38,477 nucleotides of DNA, taken from contig CAZAMP010000040.1 in the NCBI GenBank assembly GCA_964486455.1, forward strand, positions 1 through 38,477, given 5' to 3'. The translations under genes and the position numbers were made by a program. Positions 8,825-16,965 of this stretch are shown here, piece by piece (positions within the stretch are counted from its first letter, which is position 1; each line of letters opens with the position of its first letter). Source of the stretch: CAZAMP01 sp964486455. GTDB lineage: Bacteria; Eisenbacteria; RBG-16-71-46; CAZAMP01. The notes below the pieces were generated by a model, which was given only the letters and a program-made list of their open reading frames with translations, was not told the DNA's origin and made no database searches.

Positions 8825-10786
8825 CTACGCTCCGAGCTTGTCTGGCGTCACGACCGAGCCGTGCTTTGCTTTCAGCGCAGCGAGACCCTTCTCCCACTCG
8901 TCGTACACCTCGAAGAGCTTCCCGGGGAGGTTCTCTTCCTTGCCGAAGGCCTCGCGCTGGAGGTCGATCCGGGACTGGATCTTGTCGACAAGGATCGAGA
9001 ACTGCTTGTCGTACAGCTCACGCGGATACTCCTTGTCGATGATCGACGAGAAGAGCCGCTTGAGGTCATCGTACTTCGGAATGTACCCCACGGGGGTCTC
9101 GATCGCGTCGACAGCGCCGTGCGCCCGTTCGGCGAGCCAGCTCAACCAGACCTTTACGTCGCGCTTCTCGCCGAGGAGCTTTGTGCCCTCGCCGCCGCGG
9201 GCTTCGTGCGTGAGGAAGTAGTTCAGGCCGGCCAAGATCGGGCGGCTCGCATCGGTGAACTTCGAGCTTCCGAAGAACTCGAACTGGGAGCTCATGTAGT
9301 CGGCGAGCGCGCCGGGGATGAACGGCGCGTTGGCCCAGGGCTGACGCTTCACGCCCGATGCGCCGACCTCGGTGGCCGTGGCGGCCGAGACGATCGAGGC
9401 GCCGATGACTACGCCGTGCTCGGGGGTCTTTCCGACCCAGACCGGCGGCATCGTGTCCGCATCGCGGCCGCTGTAGGTGATCACCTTGATCGGAACGCCG
9501 TCCGGATTCTCGCCCCACTCCGTGTTGTAGTTATCGATCGCCTTGCAGCGAAGCGTGCAGCGCGCGTTGGGGTGCGAGATCGGGATTTCCTTGCCGTTGT
9601 CGTCGGTCTTGCCCTTTTGCCAGTCGCCCTGGAAGTTGACCCCCTTGTCAGGGTGCGATTCGCCGTTGCCCATCCAGTGCGGAACGTTCTTGTCGTCGAT
9701 CAGCACGTTGGACCAGATGACCTCGGTGCCTTCCTCACGGAGACACTTCATCAGATACGGATCGCCCTCGCGGTTCACGTCGGCCACGATGCCGAAGATG
9801 CCTTGCTCGGGGTTGATACCGCGCATGGTGCCGTCCTCGGCGATCCACATCTGGGCCAGGTCATCGCCGACGAAGTCCGTACCCGCCATGGCCGTCGTCG
9901 TCTTGCCACAGCCGCTGGGGGCCGCGCCCGCGAACCAGGTGAGGCGACCCGTGTCGTCCTTCATCCCGGTGATGAACATGTGCTCGGAGAGCTCCTTGCC
10001 GCGGCCGAAGTAGGTGGCCAGATCGACTGCGAAGCGGTGGTTGCCCTTCTTGAGCAGTAGCGTGTTGCCGGCATACGTGCAGTAGGTGCTGAACGTCGTG
10101 AGCCAGCTGCGGTCCATGAAGACACGCGCATTCGGCAGGTCCTCGGGACGGTTCGGACCTTCACTGTGAACGTTGGTGAGGAAGAAACCCGACTTCTCGA
10201 CCTGAGAATCGAAGCCGCCGTAGACGTGGCGATAGAGAATGTCGCCCGAGTGCATGACGTAGGTCGACGAGCTGATCTCGATCGCGGGCAGCGCCAGCTT
10301 CGCGCCCGCAGGTCCGCGCGAGAAGAACCCGACAAACATCGTCTTGCCCTGCATGATGCCGACCATGTGTTCCTTGACGTACTCGAGCGCGTCGTTGCGG
10401 GCCATCTTCTTGCCCAGCACGCTGACCGGCTCGCCCTCATTGATGATGTAAAAGGTCCGGTCGACGATACGTCCCTGTTCCTGCGGTAGATCGTAGTGGA
10501 TCGTGTGCTCATTCATGGTGAGCGGCTTCTCTTCGCCCTTCTGGATGGAGAGCTCGCGCATCTTCTGCATGTCTTCCGGAGAGCCGGTAACGATCATCAC
10601 GGCGTCCGGCTTACACAGGGCGATCGCATTGGCGATCCTCATGAGCGCTTCTTCGGTCGTGATCTTGTTCAGTTTCGCCAGATTGTCTTGATCCAGCTTC
10701 TCGCTGAAGATCTTCCGAGCGTCGTCGATCGACTTGACCCCACCTACGGCGGAGAGAATGTCGACGCCTGCCTTTAGCTCCAGCAT
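8825..10786 (-). CDS. pckG: Phosphoenolpyruvate carboxykinase (GTP)
   Basis: 653 aa, a little longer than the usual 590-630 of the family. It converts oxaloacetate plus GTP to phosphoenolpyruvate, CO2 and GDP, the first committed step of gluconeogenesis, in the cytoplasm. The GTP-family P-loop with the catalytic cysteine is present (APSGCGKTTTAM, Cys293), followed by the kinase-2-like acidic stretch FVGDDLAQMW and the downstream NPEQGIFGI. The substrate loop around RSW and the C-terminal nucleotide-site motif NYFLTHEARGG also fit. The start at 10786 has AAGGAG 6 nt upstream. The P-loop form (PSGCGKTTTAM rather than PSACGKTNLAM) resembles archaeal and deep-branching enzymes; that is an impression, not a measured relationship. 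It is a single-gene transcript closed by its own terminator. Confidence 0.97.
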   Translation of the reverse strand: MLELKAGVDILSAVGGVKSIDDARKIFSEKLDQDNLAKLNKITTEEALMRIANAIALCKPDAVMIVTGSPEDMQKMRELSIQKGEEKPLTMNEHTIHYDLPQEQGRIVDRTFYIINEGEPVSVLGKKMARNDALEYVKEHMVGIMQGKTMFVGFFSRGPAGAKLALPAIEISSSTYVMHSGDILYRHVYGGFDSQVEKSGFFLTNVHSEGPNRPEDLPNARVFMDRSWLTTFSTYCTYAGNTLLLKKGNHRFAVDLATYFGRGKELSEHMFITGMKDDTGRLTWFAGAAPSGCGKTTTAMAGTDFVGDDLAQMWIAEDGTMRGINPEQGIFGIVADVNREGDPYLMKCLREEGTEVIWSNVLIDDKNVPHWMGNGESHPDKGVNFQGDWQKGKTDDNGKEIPISHPNARCTLRCKAIDNYNTEWGENPDGVPIKVITYSGRDADTMPPVWVGKTPEHGVVIGASIVSAATATEVGASGVKRQPWANAPFIPGALADYMSSQFEFFGSSKFTDASRPILAGLNYFLTHEARGGEGTKLLGEKRDVKVWLSWLAERAHGAVDAIETPVGYIPKYDDLKRLFSSIIDKEYPRELYDKQFSILVDKIQSRIDLQREAFGKEENLPGKLFEVYDEWEKGLAALKAKHGSVVTPDKLGA

Positions 10787-11189
10787 GTGCTTCTCCTTCG
10801 TTTCCCCAACCCATCGGGCGCCCGCCCGCTGCCCTGAACGGCCAAGCCCCGCCCCAGCTTACACATCTTCGTGACCGAACCCGTTCGCCGGAAACCGTCT
10901 GCCGGACGGATCATGAGTATCGCGGCGGCGGCGAGGCCGCGCCAAAGCGAGCGAATCCCACGATTGCGTCCAAGACGATATCCTCAATGTAAATCGCAGC
11001 AACCAGTGTAGCCCCGTGCGCAGCGGCACGCAACGCGTATGCGCACCGGAAGTTCGGGCACTCGCCGGCCGCCCCGTGCCGCGCTCCTACCATGGCGTGC
11101 GCCGTAAGCTGTGTATAAACAACATGATAGGCGATTGGTTGGGGCGAGGGCGGAATCGTTCCAGTGGAAGCGTCCGAGGATGAACGGAG
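10787..11189. other. Intergenic region upstream of pckG
   Basis: 403 bp between the amidotransferase-like gene and pckG, both leftward. The pckG Shine-Dalgarno (AAGGAG) is next to its start. A weak -10-like TAAGCT (minus strand) is near 10857-10862. I see no RNA gene, repeat array or credible small protein, and no clear terminator for the upstream gene. Confidence 0.5.
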
Positions 11190-12451
11190 TCAGCGCGAGA
11201 GAACCAGTCGGTCGATGTCGTGCCTTGCTTGCGTGCGCAGCCGACAGAAGAAGACGCCGGATCCGAGGGCGAGCCCGGCGTCGTTCGTGCCGTCCCATCG
11301 CACCACGTTCGCGCCCGCCTCTTGAATGCGTCCGTCGACGAGCACCCGCACGGATCGCCCCGCGACATCGAAGACTCGCAGGTCAACTCGCGATCGCTCG
11401 GGAAGCACGTAGGCGATGTTCGTTGAGGGGTTGAACGGATTGGGGGTCGCGAGAATCCGCAGATCGAAAGCGACCGGTGACCCCGAGTCTTCTTCCAAAG
11501 CCAGCAAGTCGAAATAGATCTCGATATTCTCCACGAGCGGCGATTGGTTTCGCTGCATCGTGAGGAGTTCCCCTTCGGCGACCATGATCCAGTCCTCTTG
11601 ATTGATCGTTGGGTATCTGGATGCGACTGCCGAGAAGACGGGCCACGCCCCGTGATGGAAGTAGTAGAGCGTGCGACCTTCACGATACGACCAGAGTGTG
11701 TTGCCATCGGTGAGAGCGAAGTTCAGCGCCGGGCTCGAATCGGGTTCCGCCTGCCGGAGCATCTGGACCACATGGCCGAGCGATGGCTTCACTTGCCAAT
11801 CAGAGTCCTGGAAGGTCTGCAGGATGTAGAGGAAGTACAGCTCGCTGTCGATCCAGTCGGTCGAATCCTGGCCGTAGTAGGGAGGGTTCTCCGCCATGTA
11901 CTCCGGGCGGAGCAGATCGAGAAGCGCTCCGATATCGATCGTGCCGTTGTGGGCCATCCACCAATGCCGCCCATTCTTAAATCGATGGAACGGGTGCGGA
12001 TTCGGGATCTCGCACAGACCAACAGAGCAGTTGCGAACGTGGGCGATCGCCACGGCCGGCGACGCCTCCGCTGCCTTGTAGACCGCCATATCGAAGAGAG
12101 AATCGATATGCGCGGGTGATTGGCCGCGGCGCGTGATCGGCATCGAATCGGCGTGGATCGCGTGCGCCACGCTCCATCCATCCGGGTTCGTTGGGCTCAG
12201 ATACTTCAGCGAGAAGGGGAGACGCAGCAGGTGATCGAGCACGATAAACTCTGGGATCGTGTCGGCGATACCTCCCCAGAAACGACAATTGTGGGTGCCG
12301 CTATGCCGCTGATCCGCGACGTCCGGAACGGTCGGTGACGGAGCTTGGAAGGAGAGAGGGTCGGGGGGGGCGATGGCCAGAGCAATCCGAGGGAGAATGC
12401 GATGACGATCGCGAGAAAGAACATGACTGTCAACGGACGCTGGATGCGCAT
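11190..12451 (-). CDS. Exported class II glutamine amidotransferase-like protein with sorting domain (frameshifted)
   Basis: Two frames must be joined to make a sensible protein of about 420 aa. The first (from ATG 12451) opens with the signal peptide MRIQRPLTVMFFLAIVIAF. The second carries everything downstream. The switch falls at an 8-G tract (12363-12370; C8 on the coding strand), where one extra base would restore the frame. The second frame has a GATase_4/YafJ-like Ntn-hydrolase domain. Its nucleophile Cys is at 12285-12287 (NCRFWGGIAD), followed by DGWSVAHA, AIAHVRNCSVG, NPHPF and WMAHNGTI, the landmarks of this family. The last 85 residues are the sorting module (ATPNPFNPSTNIAYVL, ending RLVLSR). 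Family enzymes release ammonia from glutamine or hydrolyse gamma-glutamyl bonds; the substrate here is unknown. The uncorrected catalytic frame runs open to 12638 but begins without a plausible N-terminus. Sequencing error, phase variation and decay are all possible. Confidence 0.75.
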
Positions 12452-12631
12452 GGTGACAGCTCTCCGTCAGTGGGCCCACCCTAGCCATGAATACACGATC
12501 ATACCTCATTTCCGCCGGCGAGCGAACCTGAGAGTCTACGGGGAGGGCCATGCGGCTTCTCTCGTGGACGCGTCGTCGGGTTCGGTGTACAAAGATGCGA
12601 TCCGAGGATTGACCACAGTGCGGAGCGGCGG

Positions 12632-12793
12632 ATGTCAAAGGTTCTATGGTATCCAGGGCATGAACTGCTCCTGACCAACATCGTGCGGGCGGAGAACTGC
12701 ACGCTCATCGACCCGGCGCTCACGATCGCGGAAGAAGACATTGATGGTTTCTTGGATTCGTTTGCGGACGTCCTGAAAGCTTCGGGCTATTGA
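12632..12793 (+). CDS. Small ORF resembling an aminotransferase C-terminus (53 aa)
   Basis: The frame starts at ATG 12632 with GGAG 6 nt upstream and ends 30 bp before the next gene's start. The product contains NCTLIDPALTIAEEDIDGF followed by an amphipathic helix. This is very like the last 40 residues of class III (PLP) aminotransferases, where a PPLTIxEEEID segment precedes the final helix. No catalytic domain precedes it: the frame is open back to 12491, but that part does not look like aminotransferase. It is best read as a relic of a lost gene, although the good ribosome site leaves room for a translated micro-protein. Confidence 0.35.
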   Translation: MSKVLWYPGHELLLTNIVRAENCTLIDPALTIAEEDIDGFLDSFADVLKASGY

Positions 12794-12823
12794 ATGGTCC
12801 CGACCCGGAGAGGTGGTGAAGCT

Positions 12824-13753
12824 ATGGCGGATGACAAGACCAGCTGGTGGAAGATCGGCTGTTTCGGCTGTTTGGGTGTGATCGGGCTCGGGGCGCTCAT
12901 TGTTGGGGTGAGCGCGCTGGTGGCCTGGAGGGGTCTCGAAACCGAACAGATCGAGGAGCAGTTTCTCGAACGTGACCTTCCGGTTGCGGCGGCGGGCGTC
13001 GAAGGCGGCGAGGAATCCGGATCGCTGGAGCGGACCGACCTTCCTTCGGGGCGGATCATTCTGGAACTCACGGAAGCCGGTTTCGAAATCGAGCCTGGCG
13101 CGCCCGGCGAGGGAATGCGCATCGAATCCGAGTATGACACGAAGTCGTACGCGCTCGAAGACAGCCTCGAGATACACGATGACGGGTCATGGACGTACCG
13201 CGTTCGTTTCGAGCGCAAAGTCTCCGGGATGGTCGCGATGCTTCGGGGGATCATGGGTGGCGAAGATCCGATCGTTAGGATCTATCTCCCGGTCGACGTT
13301 CCGTTCGGTCTCGAGCTCGATCTCGAAGAGGGCGGGGCCGAGATCGAGCTCGGTGGCCTCTGGATCACGGCCGCGGATATTCGGTGCAACAAGGGCGGTA
13401 TCGAGTTGAGCCTGGACGAGCCGCTCCGGGAGCCGATGGAGCGGCTCACGATCAGCGGCTCGATGGGCGGGATCGAGGCGCGGCGCTTGGGGCATGCCAG
13501 CCCCGCCGAGATGGACATTCGCTTTCGAATGGGCGGCGCCGAACTGGATCTCACCGGTGACTGGCGGCAGGACTCGGACATCCGTCTCGACGTCACGATG
13601 GGTGGGATGGAGGTTCATGTACCGGACGACGTTGCCGTCGAGGGCGCGGGCGGTCGAGGACGGGGGATCCGAAGCGGTTCGCCCGAGGTCCCGCTTCCCA
13701 CGCTGCGCTTCACCGTGTCGTCGCGGATGGGTGAGATCGCCGTCGACTATTGA
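12824..13753 (+). CDS. Membrane-anchored protein with LiaF/DUF4097-like beta domain
   Basis: 309 aa. I chose the ATG at 12824 (MADDKTSWWKIG) because GAGG precedes it by about 10 nt; an in-frame ATG 30 nt earlier overlaps the previous stop. One transmembrane helix (about residues 10-32, with CFGC at its start) is followed by an acidic linker. A repetitive beta domain then has recurring GG turns: EEGGAEIELGGL, NKGGIELSLDE, SMGGIEARRL, RMGGAELDLTGD, TMGGMEVHVPDD. This rhythm is typical of the 'toast-rack' or LiaF C-terminal folds (DUF4097/DUF2154), which act in envelope-stress sensing in other bacteria. That role here is inference. Only 21 bp separate it from the metal exporter gene, so the two are probably co-transcribed. 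Confidence 0.7.
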   Translation: MADDKTSWWKIGCFGCLGVIGLGALIVGVSALVAWRGLETEQIEEQFLERDLPVAAAGVEGGEESGSLERTDLPSGRIILELTEAGFEIEPGAPGEGMRIESEYDTKSYALEDSLEIHDDGSWTYRVRFERKVSGMVAMLRGIMGGEDPIVRIYLPVDVPFGLELDLEEGGAEIELGGLWITAADIRCNKGGIELSLDEPLREPMERLTISGSMGGIEARRLGHASPAEMDIRFRMGGAELDLTGDWRQDSDIRLDVTMGGMEVHVPDDVAVEGAGGRGRGIRSGSPEVPLPTLRFTVSSRMGEIAVDY

Positions 13754-13774
13754 TTAGGAGTGGGGGAGGCTACG

Positions 13775-14443
13775 ATGCTTGCACTCTTCACAGCCGGAGC
13801 GCTTGCGGGTGGGATTCATGTGCTCGCCGGCCCCGATCACCTCGCGGCCGTTGCGCCGTTTGCCATCCGTGGACGGGCGCGCGCGTGGCTTTCCGGTATC
13901 CGGTGGGGCATCGGGCACTCAGTTGGCGTGGGCCTGGTCGCCTTGCTGGCGTGGTGGCTGCGCGAGGCCCTTCCGTTGGAGCGCATCTCCGGGATCAGCG
14001 AACAGATCGTAGGTGTCGTTCTCATCGCGATCGGTTTGTGGACCCTTCGTGGCGCGCTCAAGCACCGTGTCCATCTTCACCCGCATGAACACGACGGGAG
14101 GCGGCATGTTCACATGCACGTCCATCGTGTGCAAAAGGAGCACGCGTCTCCCGGGGCCCATGAGCACAGCCACGCTCCGCTCTGGGTGGGGGTTCTTCAT
14201 GGAGCTGCCGGCAGCTCTCATTTCCTTGGTGTTCTGCCCGCTCTGGCGCTCCCCACGCGCTCCGAAGCCGCCTTCTACCTGGCCGGCTATGCTCTGGGGA
14301 CGATCGGAGCGATGACCGTGTTCGCGGCGTTCTTGGGGGTGATCACCGCGCGGGTCAGCCTGCGCGAGGGGCGCGCGTACCGCATGATCGTCGGGATGGC
14401 CGGATGCGCGGCGATCGTCGTGGGTGGTGTTTGGCTCCTTTAG
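13775..14443 (+). CDS. NicO/UreH-type nickel-cobalt transporter family protein
   Basis: 222 aa integral membrane protein with about six helices. The ATG at 13775 has GGAGG 5 nt upstream; a GTG 15 nt earlier is possible but lies over the ribosome site. Helix I has HVLAGPDHLAAV, a form of the HX4DH signature of nickel/cobalt transporters. GIGHSVGVG and HGAAGSSHF follow in later helices. Between them lies a cytoplasmic or periplasmic loop (about residues 88-132) packed with histidines (HLHPHEHDG, HVHMHVH, HEHSH), as in RcnA-like metal exporters. It probably moves Ni2+ or Co2+ across the inner membrane. The direction is not provable from sequence; the His-rich loop favours efflux. Probably in one transcript with the LiaF-like protein. 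Confidence 0.85.
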   Translation: MLALFTAGALAGGIHVLAGPDHLAAVAPFAIRGRARAWLSGIRWGIGHSVGVGLVALLAWWLREALPLERISGISEQIVGVVLIAIGLWTLRGALKHRVHLHPHEHDGRRHVHMHVHRVQKEHASPGAHEHSHAPLWVGVLHGAAGSSHFLGVLPALALPTRSEAAFYLAGYALGTIGAMTVFAAFLGVITARVSLREGRAYRMIVGMAGCAAIVVGGVWLL

Positions 14444-14498
14444 AGGCATGAACTGGACGGACATGCGGTCTCTTCCTGCCCCGCCCAACATCGAGACG

Positions 14499-14507
14499 TG
14501 CTAGAAT
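14499..14507 (+). promoter_or_regulatory. Extended -10 promoter element (TGCTAGAAT)
   Basis: TGC-TAGAAT, the closest match to TGnTATAAT in the window, lies 61 bp before the proposed CTG start of the next gene. No clear -35 is present. Confidence 0.5.
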
Positions 14508-14567
14508 CGGTCAGCGTTTGACGGATCCAATCAGCATCTCAGCGGGTCGGCCAGGAGGAATCGAGCA

Positions 14568-16838
14568 CTGAACGCCACGCACCGTGCCGCAGGCTTGTTT
14601 TTGGCCGCCGTCCTGATTTCCACAATCGCCGGCGGGACCGGCGCCCTCGCGGATGACTTCGTTGTCGACGTCGCCGTCGACAAATCCTCCTACTCGTGGT
14701 TCGGGACAATCATCGCAACCGCCGATGTCTCCTATCAAGGGAGCCCGGTATCGGATTGCGATTCCGTCGTGGCCGTCTCGGATGCGAACCCAAACGTGCA
14801 TGCGTTTCTCGCCGATGATGGTCTGCCGCCCGACACGGTCCCGGGTGATGGGGTCTATGCGGGTACCTTTCAGATCGGGGGGGATCTCGGTGAGGCGCGA
14901 CCCACCGGAAGCCGGGTCGTGGACGTGACCGCCTATCGTGACGGCCAATTCGGAAGTGGTACGTCGCCGCCTTTTTCGCTTTACATGGTTCGGAGATGGA
15001 GCGGCATCACCACGGGATCGGTAAACGATCCGTATGATGACTACACGACCTTCCGCGTCGTCTCGAACGGGCCCGGCGCGGACTGGCATCACGAAATACG
15101 CGACTTCGGGTTGGTCCGATCTACGCCGGCGTCGGACGCAATGATCCGCCTCCCTGTTCTGCCCGTGACCAATGAGGTTTCGAACGTTTCCGTGACCGGG
15201 AACGGCGTATCCGATGTCGCCGTCCGGGACAACGTCATCGAGTTCGTGTGTGATCTCACCGGCGGCTCCGTGACGCGGGTCTCCATCGAGTTCGATGCGC
15301 CGAGCGATCTTGCCGCGACCTTTATCGATCGGTATCACACCGGCGACATGGGTCGGCGGGATTTCCGAAACGGATACGTCGTGTGGAACCAGTACGTCCA
15401 CACCGGCATCCTGGGCTCCGACTACTCATACCCGCACGGCCCCGGCTGCGTGGTGGATCTTCAGGTCACCGATCTCGGCAACGGCGAAGCCCACACCGTG
15501 GATTGCATGGAGCGGGTCGCCGTTCATCTCGATAATTCGCCGTTCAATGATGGAACGGGCACATATCCGAGCAACATCAAGTGGGTCGGTGACGCCGTTT
15601 CATGGCTGCACAGTGGCGACCTCGGATCACTCACGTTCGTCTTTGCCTCCGGCGGTAACTACGGGCTTCGCGACGAGGTCTCGGTCGTCAAGACGGTGCA
15701 GTTCTTCAGCGCCAGCCGCATGTTTCGACATCACTATGAGGTGGAGAACGTCGACGCGACGAGTCACGACTTCGATTTCGTATGGGGTCGGGAGCAGTGG
15801 CTCTACGGCAGCGCGCCCGGCTCGAACCGCGAGGAAGACGACAGGGGAGTTCTGCCGAACGACGTGACGGACTACGGCGGGGAGTACGGATTCGCGCCCG
15901 AGGAACTGGACGGCAACTGGTTCGCCGCGTTCGATGAGACATCCTTCTACTCCATCGGTCTGATTTTTCCCGACCAGACGTTGGCCTCGATGCCGACCGA
16001 AGCGTTCTTCCTCTGCAACCCGGCGCTCGGCAACTTCACCGGCGAGTACCCCATCAACCCCGCCGGCTCGTGCGCCCACATGGAGAACATCTTCTTCGAG
16101 AAGCAATTCGGTCTTCTGGCTCCGGGGGAGACCGTTTCCTACGAGTTCTATCAGTGGGGCGGATACGACGTTGCCCGTCACGATCTGGTCTACTTGATCT
16201 GGCGGGACGCCGTCGCGATCTCCGGCGAGCCGTTTGCGATGGATTTCGCTCCAATCGGGGACGAGATCCCGACTGGCGCGTCCATCGATCTCTGGTTCAA
16301 CAACCCGATGGATCGAGCCTCGACCGAGGCGGCCTTCGTCCTGACTCCCGATGTGCCCGGCGGCGGTAGCTGGGAATGGTCGGACTCCGATCGGCACATG
16401 ACGTTCCACCCGGCCGAAGGTCTCGACCCGACGACGATCTACCATGCGCAGCTTCTTCGCAGCGCGACCGATACGGATGGCCGAGGCCTGGCAACGGAAG
16501 CGAGCTGGTACTTCGAAACCGGCACCGCAACCGACGTGGCCGCCGATGTCACCGGCGTGCCCGGCGCTCTTCTCAGCGGTGCCGTTCCCAATCCGTTCAT
16601 GACCTCCACGACAATCGCGTTCTCCGTGCCGGTGGACGGACCGGCGCGTCTCTCCCTCTACAACGTGCGCGGTCAGCTCGTGAACAGGCTCGTCGACGAG
16701 GCACTTCCGTCCGGGCGGCACCTCGTGACCTGGAACGGGGACGATCGAGCGGGACGGCGACTGGGGCCGGGGGTCTACTTCTGTCGCTTCGAGACATCAG
16801 GGCACGCCGAAGTGAGGAAGATCGTCGTCGGCCGCTAG
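14568..16838 (+). CDS. Large exported protein with Ig-like and sorting domains; apparent CTG start
   Basis: 756 aa if started at CTG 14568. The only strong Shine-Dalgarno (GGAGG, 14554-14558) is 9 nt before that CTG. From there the product starts NATHRAAGLFLAAVLISTIA, a complete signal peptide with cleavage near ALA-DD. The next usable start, TTG at 14595, is 36 nt from the SD and loses the positive n-region. The body (about 30-560) is a large beta-rich region I cannot assign. An Ig-like segment with PIGDEIPTGASIDLWFNNPM (about 565-660) resembles Big_5-type domains. The sorting module ends the protein (AVPNPFMTSTTIAF, YNVRGQLVNRL, GPGVYFCRFE, ending RKIVVGR). Function unknown; most likely a cell-surface or secreted structural protein. 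Confidence 0.8.
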   Translation: MNATHRAAGLFLAAVLISTIAGGTGALADDFVVDVAVDKSSYSWFGTIIATADVSYQGSPVSDCDSVVAVSDANPNVHAFLADDGLPPDTVPGDGVYAGTFQIGGDLGEARPTGSRVVDVTAYRDGQFGSGTSPPFSLYMVRRWSGITTGSVNDPYDDYTTFRVVSNGPGADWHHEIRDFGLVRSTPASDAMIRLPVLPVTNEVSNVSVTGNGVSDVAVRDNVIEFVCDLTGGSVTRVSIEFDAPSDLAATFIDRYHTGDMGRRDFRNGYVVWNQYVHTGILGSDYSYPHGPGCVVDLQVTDLGNGEAHTVDCMERVAVHLDNSPFNDGTGTYPSNIKWVGDAVSWLHSGDLGSLTFVFASGGNYGLRDEVSVVKTVQFFSASRMFRHHYEVENVDATSHDFDFVWGREQWLYGSAPGSNREEDDRGVLPNDVTDYGGEYGFAPEELDGNWFAAFDETSFYSIGLIFPDQTLASMPTEAFFLCNPALGNFTGEYPINPAGSCAHMENIFFEKQFGLLAPGETVSYEFYQWGGYDVARHDLVYLIWRDAVAISGEPFAMDFAPIGDEIPTGASIDLWFNNPMDRASTEAAFVLTPDVPGGGSWEWSDSDRHMTFHPAEGLDPTTIYHAQLLRSATDTDGRGLATEASWYFETGTATDVAADVTGVPGALLSGAVPNPFMTSTTIAFSVPVDGPARLSLYNVRGQLVNRLVDEALPSGRHLVTWNGDDRAGRRLGPGVYFCRFETSGHAEVRKIVVGR

Positions 16839-16882
16839 TCGGCTCGCGTTCCGCACGCGCGGCCTCGCCTCAATCCGTGAGT

Positions 16883-16950
16883 ATTCCACGGCGAAAAACG
16901 CTCTCGCTCGCGTGATAGCGCGCCCTCTCCCTTCTTTTCCCTCGTGGAAT
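16883..16950. terminator. Weak inverted repeat between converging genes
   Basis: ATTCCACG (16883-16890) and CGTGGAAT (16943-16950) form 8-bp arms 52 bp apart, in the gap between the converging exported-protein and permease genes. A T-rich patch lies just inside the right arm. The loop is long, so terminator function is doubtful. Confidence 0.2.
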
Positions 16951-16965
16951 TCTGACGAATTGAGG

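Noticed and set aside
8582..10060. 492-codon frame on the plus strand
   Set aside because: Antisense to pckG, which is unambiguous; the product has no recognisable domain.
10911..11093. 60-codon frame upstream of pckG
   Set aside because: No ribosome site, unusual composition and no recognisable feature.
15627..16721. 364-codon frame on the minus strand
   Set aside because: Antisense to the CTG-started exported protein; low-complexity Arg/Val composition and no ribosome site.
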